DNA of 22,532 bases from an uncultured Chloroflexota bacterium (GCA_903871975.1 CAIQIY010000183.1:1-22532); one strand, 5' to 3'; numbered from the stretch's first letter, positions 7,557 to 15,601 are shown. The notes: generated from the sequence alone by a model not told the origin. Numbers and translations: made by a program.

Positions 7557-8416
7557 CCTACAAGCCATCACCGCGACCGACGTTCGATGGGCCGGCCGCC
7601 ATTCCGCTGGCGAGCACCGCACGCCATCTGTGGGGCGACGCCGAAGCCGGCGAGGTGTCAGACTGGATCTACGTCTCAAGTGACAAGATTCATCAATTGC
7701 TGTTCGGCCTGAATCCCGGCGAGATGTTTCGCCATTCGCCGGCACATCGGACGATCTTTGCCGCCGACGAGATCTATTACGTCGTCGCGGGTGTGATGGC
7801 GCTGGCCAACCCGGCCACCGGCGAAGTGCAGCTGGTGCGCGCCGGCGAGGCGGCATTCTTTCGCCGCGACACGTGGCACCACGCGTTGGCATTGGGCGAC
7901 GAGCCGCTGCGGGTGCTCGAGTTCTTTGCGCCGCCACCCTCGCAGGGCACCTCGGGGGCCTATTCGCGCACACAGCCCTACCTTGCGGAATCGCGCTACA
8001 CCGACGACGGTGTGCTCGGCCGCTGGCCGATGGAGCGTGCAGCCATCGAAGCCGGCTTCAGCATGCGGCCGGTGCGCGCTGCCGATCTGCTGTGGCGCAT
8101 CGAAGGGCACGAGCATCGCACGCTGGTGGGGCTGTTGTGCGCCACCGAGCATCTGACAGTCGGGCGTGCCGAGCTGCGGCCGGGCACGCGCAGCGATCCG
8201 CGGCAGCATGGCGGCGATGCCAGCCTGTACGTCCTCGATGGCGTCTTGCATGTATTGTTGCCGGATCACGACGGCCCGCGCTGGTTCGAGCTGCAGCCCG
8301 GCGACGGCTTTTACGTCCCCGAAGGCGTGCGGTACCAATGGTTCAACACCGGCAACCGCCCGACCAGCCTGCTCTTTGGTGTCGCACCGGCATATGTGCC
8401 GCGGAGTCAGCCGTGA
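7553..8416 (+). CDS. Bicupin protein
   Basis: 287-residue soluble protein with two cupin barrels. In the first (about 45-125) FRHSPAHRT, an E-x-Y-YVVAGVM strand pair and DTWHH supply likely metal ligands (His61, His65, Glu73, His109 or His110). In the second (about 195-275) RQHGGDASLYVLDGVLHVLLPD and FYVPEGVRYQWFNTGN form the two motifs, with fewer histidines. Such two-barrel cupins in sugar operons act as isomerases, dioxygenases or sugar-binding proteins; I cannot tell which applies. The start ATG overlaps the gntR stop and the end overlaps the ROK gene through GTGA, so translation is probably coupled. Confidence 0.75.
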   Translation: MTYKPSPRPTFDGPAAIPLASTARHLWGDAEAGEVSDWIYVSSDKIHQLLFGLNPGEMFRHSPAHRTIFAADEIYYVVAGVMALANPATGEVQLVRAGEAAFFRRDTWHHALALGDEPLRVLEFFAPPPSQGTSGAYSRTQPYLAESRYTDDGVLGRWPMERAAIEAGFSMRPVRAADLLWRIEGHEHRTLVGLLCATEHLTVGRAELRPGTRSDPRQHGGDASLYVLDGVLHVLLPDHDGPRWFELQPGDGFYVPEGVRYQWFNTGNRPTSLLFGVAPAYVPRSQP

Positions 8417-9321
8417 ATGTGGTCGATGTCGCCATCGGTGTCGATGTTGGCGGCACCAAGATCGCCGCCGGCTTGGTGCGCCTGCGCGATGGCGTGGTGC
8501 TTGAGCGCCTGCACCAGCCGACTGCGCCAGCGCGTGGCGGTGCGGCGGTCCTCGACGACGCACTGGGCCTGGCGCGGCAGCTGTGGCACGCAGCCGAGCA
8601 GAGCGGGTTCGCTCCCGGCGCCATCGGTGTCGCGTTGTGCGAGCTGATCGACCCCGCGCAGCGACCAGCCAGCGGGCACACCGTCGACTGGCGCGGCCTG
8701 GCGGCGCGCGAGCGGTTTGCCGAACTGGCGCCGACCACGTTCGAGGCCGATGTTCGGGCGCATGCCATCGCCGAGGCGCGCGTCGGCGCCGGGCAGGCCC
8801 ACGGGTCGTTCGCGTTCATCTCGATCGGTACCGGCATCAGTTCGACCATCATGGTCGATGGTGCGCCGTGGCGTGGCGCACGAGGCAATGCGCTGGTGCT
8901 GGCCAGCTCGCCGCACCCGCAGTGGTGCAGCCGCTGCGGCGCCCACGAGACCACCATCCTCGAGGATGCTGCTGCCGGCCCGGCGATCCTGGCGCGCTAT
9001 CGCGCGGCCGGCGGCAACGCCGTCGATACCGCCGAGGTGCTGGCCCGCATCGACCACGACCCGCGCGCTGCGATGGTCGTCGGTGAGGCGGCAGCAGCCC
9101 TCGGCAGTGCGATCGGCTGGCTGGTCGATGTCGTCGACCCGGCGGCAGTGGTGCTGGGCGGTGGGCTCGGCAGCGTCGATGGGGTCTATCACGATTGGCT
9201 GTGTCAGGCGATTCGCGCCGCGATCTACGCCGATGACACCCGCCGGTTGCCGATCGAGCGGGCACGCTGTGGCGCCGACGCCGGCGTGATCGGTGCCGCG
9301 CTGGCGGCGGGGGGGCACTGA
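8413..9321 (+). CDS. Divergent ROK-family protein (putative sugar kinase)
   Basis: 302-residue ROK/ASKHA-fold protein. The phosphate-binding DVGGTK is at 11-16, a candidate catalytic Asp113 at FEADVRAHA, the second phosphate loop at ISIGTGIS (136-143), and the adenosine motif VVLGGGLG at 246-253. Canonical ROK sugar kinases carry GEIGH after the RGxxGNA segment and a CxCGxxGCxE zinc motif. Here RGARGNALVLASSP lacks the Glu and His that bind the sugar hydroxyls, and CSRCGAHE keeps only two cysteines. It may phosphorylate an atypical sugar or have a non-kinase role. The start is GTG at 8413 in a GTGA overlap with the bicupin gene, with GGAG upstream; the longer open frame before it is a shadow of the bicupin gene. 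It has no N-terminal helix-turn-helix, so it is not a ROK repressor. Confidence 0.82.
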   Translation: MNVVDVAIGVDVGGTKIAAGLVRLRDGVVLERLHQPTAPARGGAAVLDDALGLARQLWHAAEQSGFAPGAIGVALCELIDPAQRPASGHTVDWRGLAARERFAELAPTTFEADVRAHAIAEARVGAGQAHGSFAFISIGTGISSTIMVDGAPWRGARGNALVLASSPHPQWCSRCGAHETTILEDAAAGPAILARYRAAGGNAVDTAEVLARIDHDPRAAMVVGEAAAALGSAIGWLVDVVDPAAVVLGGGLGSVDGVYHDWLCQAIRAAIYADDTRRLPIERARCGADAGVIGAALAAGGH

Positions 9322-10133
9322 TGAGCGTTGTACAGCCCGGCTGGCGCAGCTGGCCACTCGTGCGGCACCTGCGCGCCATCTGGTTGCGGCGGCTCACGCC
9401 ACTCGCCGGTGGCCGAATGACTCGTGGCACCGTCATCGTGCGCTACTACTGGGCGCGCTTCCTCGAGCGCCACCGCGGCGACATTCGTGGCCGCGGCCTC
9501 GAGATCGGCGAGACCACCACGCTGCGCCGGTACGGCGGCACCGCGATCACCAGCGCCGAGGCGCTCGATCTCGCACCGCACCACGACGCCGTCACCGTCG
9601 TCGCCGATCTCACCGGCGCCGATCACGTCGCCGCGGATCAATACGACTGCTTCATCGTGCCGTTCACCATGACCGTCATCTACGATGTCGACTCGGCGCT
9701 GTATCATGCCGTGCGCATCCTCAAGCCGGGTGGTGTGCTGCTGATCAACTTCGCATGCGTCGACTATTACCTGTATCGGGGCCTCGACATGGGTACCGGT
9801 GCGCCGTTGTACATGTACTGGTGGTTTACGCCACTCCAGGTCGAAGAATCGCTGCACCGCTGTGGGCTCACTCCGGCGGATTACCAGCTCGACATCCAGG
9901 GCAACCTGTTCAGTCGCATCGCGTTTCAGCTCAACATGCCCATCGAAGATCTCAGTCGCGCCGAGCGCGATACCGTCGATCCCGGTCATCCGTTGCTGAT
10001 CTCGGTGCGCATCGTCAAGCCTGCAGGCTGGGCCGGTGCGCGCCCGACGCCGCGTCAGCCCCAGGTACGGCCCGGCCTGCACCCGGCGCGCCTCGATCCC
10101 GCCGCCGGGCATTACGGCGATGCCTATCGTTGA
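9321..10133 (+). CDS. Class I SAM-dependent methyltransferase (Methyltransf_11-like)
   Basis: 270-residue soluble protein. The AdoMet-binding strand is LEIGETTTLRRYGG (60-73), followed by a DL pair at 83-84, VVADLTGAD (94-101), YDCFIVPF (108-115) and RILKPGGVLLI (132-142), the usual class I order. The form of motif I, EIG followed by an R-YGG turn, resembles methyltransferases found in glycan and secondary-metabolite clusters. The substrate is unknown; a methylated sugar or glycan is suggested only by the neighbours. The ATG overlaps the ROK stop (TGATG) with a run of G residues upstream, so it is translationally coupled to a sugar-kinase-like gene. The C-terminal 35 residues are Pro/Arg-rich and probably unstructured. 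Confidence 0.8.
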   Translation: MSVVQPGWRSWPLVRHLRAIWLRRLTPLAGGRMTRGTVIVRYYWARFLERHRGDIRGRGLEIGETTTLRRYGGTAITSAEALDLAPHHDAVTVVADLTGADHVAADQYDCFIVPFTMTVIYDVDSALYHAVRILKPGGVLLINFACVDYYLYRGLDMGTGAPLYMYWWFTPLQVEESLHRCGLTPADYQLDIQGNLFSRIAFQLNMPIEDLSRAERDTVDPGHPLLISVRIVKPAGWAGARPTPRQPQVRPGLHPARLDPAAGHYGDAYR

Positions 10134-10156
10134 TCGAATCAGGAGGGAACATCACC

Positions 10157-11569
10157 ATGGGTCACGACACGCACGGAACCAACCGCTTCGGACGTCGCTC
10201 GTTCCTGCGCGCGCTGCTCGGTGGCAGTGGCGCTGCATTGCTGGCTGCCTGTGGCCAGGCGGCGAGCCCCGCCGCGCCGACGGCGGCACCGGCCGAGCCG
10301 GCCGCCCCGCCGACCGTCGAGTCGGTCAGCGGACCGGTGACACTCACGTGGTCCAACCGCTACTCGACTGCGACGACCCAGGAGATCCTGCCGCTGATGG
10401 TCGGCGAGTTCGAAAAGCAGTACCCCAACATCAAGGTCGACTACGAGAACCCGGGCGTGGGTGATGCGTATGTCGAGGGCTTGCTGGCCAAGATCGCCGG
10501 TGGCAATCCGCCCGATGTCGCCACGCTCTACGAGCCACCCGCCGAGTTCGCTGCCCGCGGCTCGTTGCTGGCGATCGACGACTACATGGCCTCGGCGGCG
10601 ACTGCCAAGCCCGATGCCTTCTACCCCTCGGTGCTCAAGTCGACACAGTGGCAGGGCAAGACCTATGGCCTGCCGTCGTCGGCGGGTGCCGGCGCGATCT
10701 ATACCAACACCGCCATGCTCGGCGCCGCCGGCGTCTCGGCCGACCGCGACGCCTTCCCGAAGACCTGGGACGACCTCAAGGCGTTGTCGGCGCAGTTCGT
10801 CACGGTCACCGACGGCGAGGTGCAGCAGGCCGGCTTCGTGCCGTTCGTCGGCAACAGCTGGCTGTATCCGGCGTGGTCGGCGATGAATGGCGGCCAGATC
10901 TACGACTCTGCCGCCAATGCCTATCGCATCGACAGCGACCAGAACGTCGAATGGATCGAGTACTGGGTCAAGTGGCTCGACGATCAGTACGGCGGCAACC
11001 TCGAGCAGCTGACCATCGCCGGCAACTGGGCCGGTACGTACCCCGACAGCGCGTTCCACCTCGGCCGCGCAGCGATGGCCACCGAGGGTAGCTGGGCCTC
11101 GACCGACGCCGAGATCCCCTTCGACTGGGAGGTGATGCGCTTCCCGGTCGGCCCGAGTGGCAGCAAGTCGTTCACCGCCTTCTGGCCCAACTGGTGGGTC
11201 ATCCCCCAGGGCGCCAAACAACCCGAGGCAGCCTTCCAGTTCATCGAGTTCGTCGCCACCCGCGGCTGGGAGATCTGGTACCAGTACATCATGGATACGC
11301 CGTCGTGGCGCGGCTTCCCGCCCTCGGTGCTCACGACCAAGCTGGTCAACCAGACCAGCCCCGAGCGGGCGACGAATGTCAATACGTTCTTCGCCAATTA
11401 CCTCGAGGATGCCGTCGAGATGTGGACCTCGCCGGTCGAGACGTTTGCCCAGGACACGCTGACGGCGGCGATCGACGAGGTGCTGAACAAGCGCAAGTCG
11501 GCGAAGGACGCGCTGGCCGAGGCACAGGCGACGTGTCAGGCCAAGCTCGACGAGACGCTCAAGGGTTGA
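10157..11569 (+). CDS. ABC sugar transporter substrate-binding lipoprotein (family 1)
   Basis: 470-residue extracellular sugar-binding protein. The N-terminus is a Tat-like lipoprotein signal: twin arginines at 13-14 in GRRSFLRALL, a hydrophobic stretch, and the lipobox LAAC with Cys32. An Ala/Pro linker (about 34-55) follows, then a family 1 (MalE/UgpB-like) fold, with segments such as FEKQYPNIKVDYE and GGNPPDVATLYEP. Aromatic patches (NWAGTYPDSAFH, FWPNWWVIP) are typical of carbohydrate pockets. The start is fixed by AGGAGGG about ten bases upstream of the ATG. The open frame before it overlaps the ROK and methyltransferase genes and is a shadow. It probably delivers a sugar or small oligosaccharide to the two permeases downstream. 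Confidence 0.93.
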   Translation: MGHDTHGTNRFGRRSFLRALLGGSGAALLAACGQAASPAAPTAAPAEPAAPPTVESVSGPVTLTWSNRYSTATTQEILPLMVGEFEKQYPNIKVDYENPGVGDAYVEGLLAKIAGGNPPDVATLYEPPAEFAARGSLLAIDDYMASAATAKPDAFYPSVLKSTQWQGKTYGLPSSAGAGAIYTNTAMLGAAGVSADRDAFPKTWDDLKALSAQFVTVTDGEVQQAGFVPFVGNSWLYPAWSAMNGGQIYDSAANAYRIDSDQNVEWIEYWVKWLDDQYGGNLEQLTIAGNWAGTYPDSAFHLGRAAMATEGSWASTDAEIPFDWEVMRFPVGPSGSKSFTAFWPNWWVIPQGAKQPEAAFQFIEFVATRGWEIWYQYIMDTPSWRGFPPSVLTTKLVNQTSPERATNVNTFFANYLEDAVEMWTSPVETFAQDTLTAAIDEVLNKRKSAKDALAEAQATCQAKLDETLKG

Positions 11570-11575
11570 CCAGCT

Positions 11576-11613
11576 GTGCCGGGGGTGGTCGGCGTGCCGG
11601 CCATCCCCGGCAC
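11576..11613 (+). promoter_or_regulatory. Intergenic RNA hairpin between binding-protein and permease genes
   Basis: GTGCCGGGGGTGG (11576-11588) pairs with CCATCCCCGGCAC (11601-11613): a 13-bp stem with one G-U pair and a 12-base loop. No U-tract follows and the next Shine-Dalgarno (AAGGAG, 11618-11623) is only five bases on, so it is not a simple terminator. By analogy with the malE-malF gap it may protect the upstream mRNA and keep the binding protein more abundant than the permeases. Confidence 0.7.
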
Positions 11614-11630
11614 CGGGAAGGAGCCGGATC

Positions 11631-12590
11631 ATGGCATCGATCACGCCGGCCGACCAGCCGCCCGTGGCGCGGCGCGCGCCACGGCTCAGCAAGCAACTGC
11701 GGCGCGATCTTCAGGCCTACCTGTTCCTCGCGCCGTGGCTCTTCTCGTTGCTGGCCTTCACCGCGTATCCGATGATCGCGTCGTTCTACTTTTCGCTCAC
11801 CAAGTACAGCATCCTCAATCCACCACGCTGGATCGGGGTGGACAACTTCGTCACGATGTTCACCAATGATCCGCTGTATTGGAAGGCTGTCGCCAACACG
11901 GCCTACTATACGTTCGTGTCGGTGCCGCTCAGCATCGTGGTGGCGCTGGGGCTGGCGCTGTTGCTCAATCAACGCGCACGCGGCATCGGCATCTACCGGA
12001 CGATCTACTACCTGCCGAGCCTGATGCCGGTGGTGGCGAGCACGCTGCTCTGGCTGGTGCTGCTCGATCCGCGGTTGGGCCTGGTGAACATTGGCCTGCA
12101 GGCGATTGGGCTGCCCAAGCTCGGTTGGCTGAGCAGCGCCGACTGGTCGAAGCCCGGCATCATCCTGATGTCGTTGTGGACCGGCACCGGCTCGGCGATG
12201 CTGATCTTCCTGGCGGGCCTGAAAGATGTGCCATCATCGCTGCTCGAGGCGGCGATGATCGATGGCGCCAACGGCTGGCAGCGCCTGCGGCATGTCACGA
12301 TCCCATTGCTGACGCCGACGATCTTCTTCAACCTGATCATGAGCATCATCGCCTCGTTCCAGGTCTTCGGGCCGGCATATGTCGCGGGTGATGGCGGCGC
12401 ACGGCAGGCCGGGCCACTCAATTCACTGCTGATGTATATGCTGCTGATCTATCGCAACGCCTTCCGATTCTTCGAGATGGGCTACGCATCGGCCCTGGCA
12501 CTGGTGATGTTCATCGTCCTGGTGGCACTCACGCTGGCGGTGGTGCGCTCGTCGGATTCCTGGGTGCATTACGAAGTCGGACGGCGATGA
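11631..12590 (+). CDS. ABC sugar transporter permease, MalF/UgpA type
   Basis: 319-residue inner-membrane subunit with six predicted membrane spans, the first at about 31-52 (AYLFLAPWLFSLLAF). The cytoplasmic EAA loop that contacts the ATPase is EAAMIDGANGWQRLRHVTIPL (about 206-226), with the invariant Gly212. Length and loop match MalF/UgpA-type CUT1 permeases without the large MalF P2 domain. The ATG at 11631 has AAGGAG eight bases upstream. It pairs with the next gene to form the channel. Confidence 0.95.
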   Translation: MASITPADQPPVARRAPRLSKQLRRDLQAYLFLAPWLFSLLAFTAYPMIASFYFSLTKYSILNPPRWIGVDNFVTMFTNDPLYWKAVANTAYYTFVSVPLSIVVALGLALLLNQRARGIGIYRTIYYLPSLMPVVASTLLWLVLLDPRLGLVNIGLQAIGLPKLGWLSSADWSKPGIILMSLWTGTGSAMLIFLAGLKDVPSSLLEAAMIDGANGWQRLRHVTIPLLTPTIFFNLIMSIIASFQVFGPAYVAGDGGARQAGPLNSLLMYMLLIYRNAFRFFEMGYASALALVMFIVLVALTLAVVRSSDSWVHYEVGRR

Positions 12591-12609
12591 AGCATCCGGG
12601 GAGGTGCGT

Positions 12610-13488
12610 ATGACCGCGCATGAGATCGCCGCACAGGTACGGCGGCAGCGGCTGCTCTACCGCACCCTGACGGGTGTGCTGGCACATCTGGCGCTGAGTG
12701 GCGTGGCGGTGCTGTTCATCGTGCCATTCGCCTGGCTGATCGTGACGTCGCTCAAGCCACTCAACCAGGTGTTCACCGATCCGCTGGTGTGGTTGCCCGA
12801 TCCGGTGATGTGGAGCAACTACCAGGAAGCCCTGACCAGCCCGGCGTTTCCGTTCATGCGGCTGCTGGGCAATACGGTGATCTACGCCGTCGCGTCGACG
12901 GCCGGCACGATCGTCTCGGCGGTGGTGGTCTCCTATGCCTTCGCCCGCCTCGAGTTCCGCGGGCGCGACCTGTTGTTCGGCATCACGCTGGCGACGATGA
13001 TGCTGCCGGGGATCGTGACGCTCATCCCGACGTATCTGCTGTTCCGCTGGCTCGGCTGGATCGGTACCTATCTGCCACTGATCGTGCCCCTGTGGTTCGG
13101 TAGCGCGTTCAACATCTTCCTGTTGCGGCAGTTCATGATGACCATCCCGGTGGATCTCACCGATGCAGCGCGCATCGATGGCGCCAGCGACTTCACCATC
13201 CTCTGGGCGATCATGGTGCCACTGATCAAGCCGGCATTGCTGGTGGTCGGGCTGTTCCAATTCATGGCGTCGTGGAATGACTTCTTCGGCCCCTTGATCT
13301 ATCTCGACGAGGCCAGCGAGTATCCGCTCGTGCTCGGCCTCTATGCGTTCCGGACACGCTTCGGGGTGCAATGGCACCTGATCATGGCCGCCTCGCTGGT
13401 CGTCACCTTCCCGATCATCGCGTTGTTCTTTGCGGCACAGCGCTATTTCATCGAAGGGGTGACGATGAGTGGATTGAAGGGGAGCTGA
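12610..13488 (+). CDS. ABC sugar transporter permease, MalG/UgpE type
   Basis: 292-residue inner-membrane partner of the preceding permease. The first span is at about 28-48, with further spans near 88-110, 122-145, 155-175, 200-220 and at the C-terminus, which ends RYFIEGVTMSGLKGS in the MalG style. The EAA loop is DAARIDGASDFTILWAIMVPL (about 185-205). The start is ATG at 12610, with GGGGAGG five bases upstream; the GTG at 12604 is inside that ribosome-binding site. No ATP-binding subunit is present anywhere in the window, so a shared MsmK/MalK-type ATPase encoded elsewhere is likely. Confidence 0.95.
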   Translation: MTAHEIAAQVRRQRLLYRTLTGVLAHLALSGVAVLFIVPFAWLIVTSLKPLNQVFTDPLVWLPDPVMWSNYQEALTSPAFPFMRLLGNTVIYAVASTAGTIVSAVVVSYAFARLEFRGRDLLFGITLATMMLPGIVTLIPTYLLFRWLGWIGTYLPLIVPLWFGSAFNIFLLRQFMMTIPVDLTDAARIDGASDFTILWAIMVPLIKPALLVVGLFQFMASWNDFFGPLIYLDEASEYPLVLGLYAFRTRFGVQWHLIMAASLVVTFPIIALFFAAQRYFIEGVTMSGLKGS

Positions 13489-13522
13489 CTTCGGGTTCGT
13501 CGTGTGCAGGAGAACAACGTTC

Positions 13523-14635
13523 ATGGCTCAATCCACCGTTCGTATCGGTATCGTCGGCTGCGGCAGCGTGATGCGCGGGCCATACACCAACCAGATCAAG
13601 CGCATGCTCGCCGCCGGCAGCGCCATCGAGGTCACGGCTGCCAGCGATGTCGATCCGCTGCGGCGCAGCATCGCCGAGGAGCGCTTCGGTGAGATTCTGT
13701 TCTCGACCAATTACCGCGAGGTCGTCGAATCGCCCGACGTCGACCTCGTGCTGGTGCTGACGTCGATGCAGCAGCACGGCGAAATCACCCGCGCGGCGCT
13801 CGAAGCCGGCAAGCACGTGCTGGTCGAGAAGCCGATGTCGACATCGCTGAGCGAGGCGGCCGAACTGGTCGAGCTGTCGAAGCGCAGCAAGGGATTGCTG
13901 GTGCCGGCACCGCATGTCGTGCTGAGCCCGACGTTCCAGGAGATGTCGCGGCGGATCCACCGCGGCGAGATCGGCCAGGTGCTGCAGGCACGCGCGATCT
14001 ATGGCTGGAACGGCCCGTCGTGGGGCAAGTGGTTCTACAGCCCGGGCGGCGGCTCGATGTTCGACCTCGGCGTGTACAACGTCACGAGCCTGACGGCACT
14101 GCTCGGGCCGGCACAGCGCGTGACCGCGATGACCGGCATCGCGCGCCCCGAGCGCATCGTCGACGGTGAGCCGATGCAGGTCAAGGCCGAGGACACGGCA
14201 CACATCCTGATCGACTTCGGTCGCGATGTCTTCGCGGTGGTCACCACGGGCTTCACGATGCAGCGCTATCGCTGTCCGGCGATCGAGATCTACGGCAGCG
14301 AAGGCACCATCCAGATGCTCGGCGATGACTGGGACCCCGAAGGGTTCGAGTTGTGGCGCAACGATGTCGGTGCGTGGCAGCTCTTCGACGAGACGCGCCC
14401 CGACTGGCCGTGGACCGATGGCCTGCGGCACATGGTGGAGTGCATCCAGCACGGGCAACGGCCGATCATCACGCCGGAGCATGGCTATCACGTGCTCGAG
14501 ATCATGCTCAAGGCCGGCGAGGCTGGTCGAACTGGCCAGGCATTGCCGATCGAGAGCCGCTTCACGCCGCCGAGCTTCCTCGCCGCCAACGAGCGTGTCG
14601 CGGCGCACCTGATCCACGACCCCGACAATCAATGA
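13523..14635 (+). CDS. Gfo/Idh/MocA-family oxidoreductase
   Basis: 370-residue NAD(P)-dependent dehydrogenase. The Rossmann loop is IVGCGSVMRG (10-19), and the family EKP (102-104, in HVLVEKPMS) carries the catalytic/nicotinamide-binding Lys103. The C-terminal sheet domain has GGGSMFDLGVYNV, where the usual D-x-G-x-H ends in Tyr rather than His. Relatives oxidise or reduce sugars, inositols and aminosugars. It lies behind the permeases and is therefore likely to convert the imported sugar. The ATG at 13523 has AGGAG ten bases upstream; an in-frame GTG at 13502 precedes that site and is less likely. Confidence 0.9.
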   Translation: MAQSTVRIGIVGCGSVMRGPYTNQIKRMLAAGSAIEVTAASDVDPLRRSIAEERFGEILFSTNYREVVESPDVDLVLVLTSMQQHGEITRAALEAGKHVLVEKPMSTSLSEAAELVELSKRSKGLLVPAPHVVLSPTFQEMSRRIHRGEIGQVLQARAIYGWNGPSWGKWFYSPGGGSMFDLGVYNVTSLTALLGPAQRVTAMTGIARPERIVDGEPMQVKAEDTAHILIDFGRDVFAVVTTGFTMQRYRCPAIEIYGSEGTIQMLGDDWDPEGFELWRNDVGAWQLFDETRPDWPWTDGLRHMVECIQHGQRPIITPEHGYHVLEIMLKAGEAGRTGQALPIESRFTPPSFLAANERVAAHLIHDPDNQ

Positions 14636-14647
14636 TGGGATGATGCG

Positions 14648-14680
14648 GCGGGGCGCAGGCAGCCGATGGCTGCGCCCCGC
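14648..14680 (+). promoter_or_regulatory. Intergenic RNA hairpin with two competing stems
   Basis: GCGGGGCGCAG (14648-14658) pairs perfectly with CTGCGCCCCGC (14670-14680), an 11-bp stem. An alternative stem GCAGCC-GAT-GGCTGC (14659-14673) shares part of the right arm, so the two cannot fully coexist. No U-tract follows, and GAGGAG of the next gene starts at 14681, directly at the foot of the hairpin. It could limit ribosome access or stabilise the upstream message. Confidence 0.65.
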
Positions 14681-14695
14681 GAGGAGCACCTGCAG

Positions 14696-15541
14696 ATGAT
14701 CCTGATCACGGGCGCGAGCGGCTATGTCACTGCAGCCGTGGCTGCAGATCTGGCACGCGACCACGCGGTGCGCCTGGTGGGCCGGCGCCCGCCGACGGCG
14801 CTCGGCAGGCCTATACCACCCGGTGCGACGTTCATGGCCGGCGATCTGGCACAGCGCGACGACGCCCGCCGCGCGGTGGCCGACGTCGATGCCATCGTGC
14901 ACATCGGTGCGGACAACTGGATCTCGCCGGACACGTTTCGCAACAACGCGCTGAGCACGTATTACCTGCTCGAGGCTGCCGCCGAGGTGGGGCTGCGCCG
15001 TGTGGTGTTCGCTTCGAGCAACTGTGCGCTCGGCCATTGCGCCAGGCCGGTCGGCGTGCCATTCGTGCCGCAGCGGTTCCCCATCGACGAACAGCATCCG
15101 GCCGACGTGACCGACAACTACGGGCTGTCGAAACAGGTCAACGAACAGACGGCCGCGGCGTTCGCGCGGTCGCACCAGATCGACACGATCGCGCTGCGCC
15201 TGGCGTGGTGCTGGGGCGCCGATGAGCTGCAGGCGCGGCTGGCGCGCACGCACGAGTCGACCGACGGCCTCGGTGGCTTCTGGGCGTATGTCGACATGCG
15301 CGATGAGGCCCAGGCCTACCGCAAGGCGCTCGCGGCGCCGCTGCCGGCACAGGCGGCCTGCCGCGCGTTCTACATCAATGCGGCCGATACCTTCGCCGAT
15401 CTGCCGTCGGCCGAACTCGTCGAGCGGCACTTTCCGGCGCTGGCCGCATCGCATCACCTCGACGGCCATGACTCGTTCTTCAGCTGGCGGGCTGCCGAGG
15501 CGGCGTTCGGCTATCGGCCGGAATATTCCTGGCGTGCGTGA
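14696..15541 (+). CDS. NAD(P)-dependent epimerase/dehydratase-family protein (extended SDR)
   Basis: 281-residue Rossmann-fold enzyme of the extended short-chain dehydrogenase type, related to UDP-sugar epimerases and uronate dehydrogenases. The nucleotide loop is TGASGYVTAAV (5-15), where the third glycine of TGxxGxxG is replaced by Thr. Other markers are VVFASSN (103-109) and the catalytic YGLSK (Tyr142, Lys146). At 281 residues it is shorter than UDP-glucose 4-epimerases (about 330), which fits a free-sugar or sugar-acid dehydrogenase. The ATG at 14696 has GAGGAG nine bases upstream; an ATG at 14666 lies in the loop of the preceding hairpin and would add a non-conserved leader. It is the last gene of the operon. 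Confidence 0.85.
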   Translation: MILITGASGYVTAAVAADLARDHAVRLVGRRPPTALGRPIPPGATFMAGDLAQRDDARRAVADVDAIVHIGADNWISPDTFRNNALSTYYLLEAAAEVGLRRVVFASSNCALGHCARPVGVPFVPQRFPIDEQHPADVTDNYGLSKQVNEQTAAAFARSHQIDTIALRLAWCWGADELQARLARTHESTDGLGGFWAYVDMRDEAQAYRKALAAPLPAQAACRAFYINAADTFADLPSAELVERHFPALAASHHLDGHDSFFSWRAAEAAFGYRPEYSWRA

Positions 15542-15601
15542 CACGACCGGGTGGGGGTGTCGCCGGCGTGTGCTGCGCCGCCGCGGCTCGCGGGGCAGGC
15601 A

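Noticed and set aside
7873..8412. N-terminal extension of the ROK gene, which could suggest a helix-turn-helix ROK repressor
   Set aside because: The extension is an Arg/Ala-rich shadow of the bicupin gene with no helix-turn-helix pattern.
10136..10140. GAATC (GANTC) site just before the binding-protein ribosome-binding site
   Set aside because: It lies inside a transcribed region without a promoter, and such sites are expected often by chance.
13448..15544. A 698-codon open frame on the minus strand opposite the oxidoreductase and epimerase genes
   Set aside because: The sense strand carries two well-defined enzymes with ribosome-binding sites; the antisense product has the low-complexity Arg/His/Asp composition of a mirror frame.
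15540..15561. GACAC...GTGTC inverted repeat after the epimerase gene as a terminator
   Set aside because: The stem is only five bases with a long loop and there is no U-tract on either strand.
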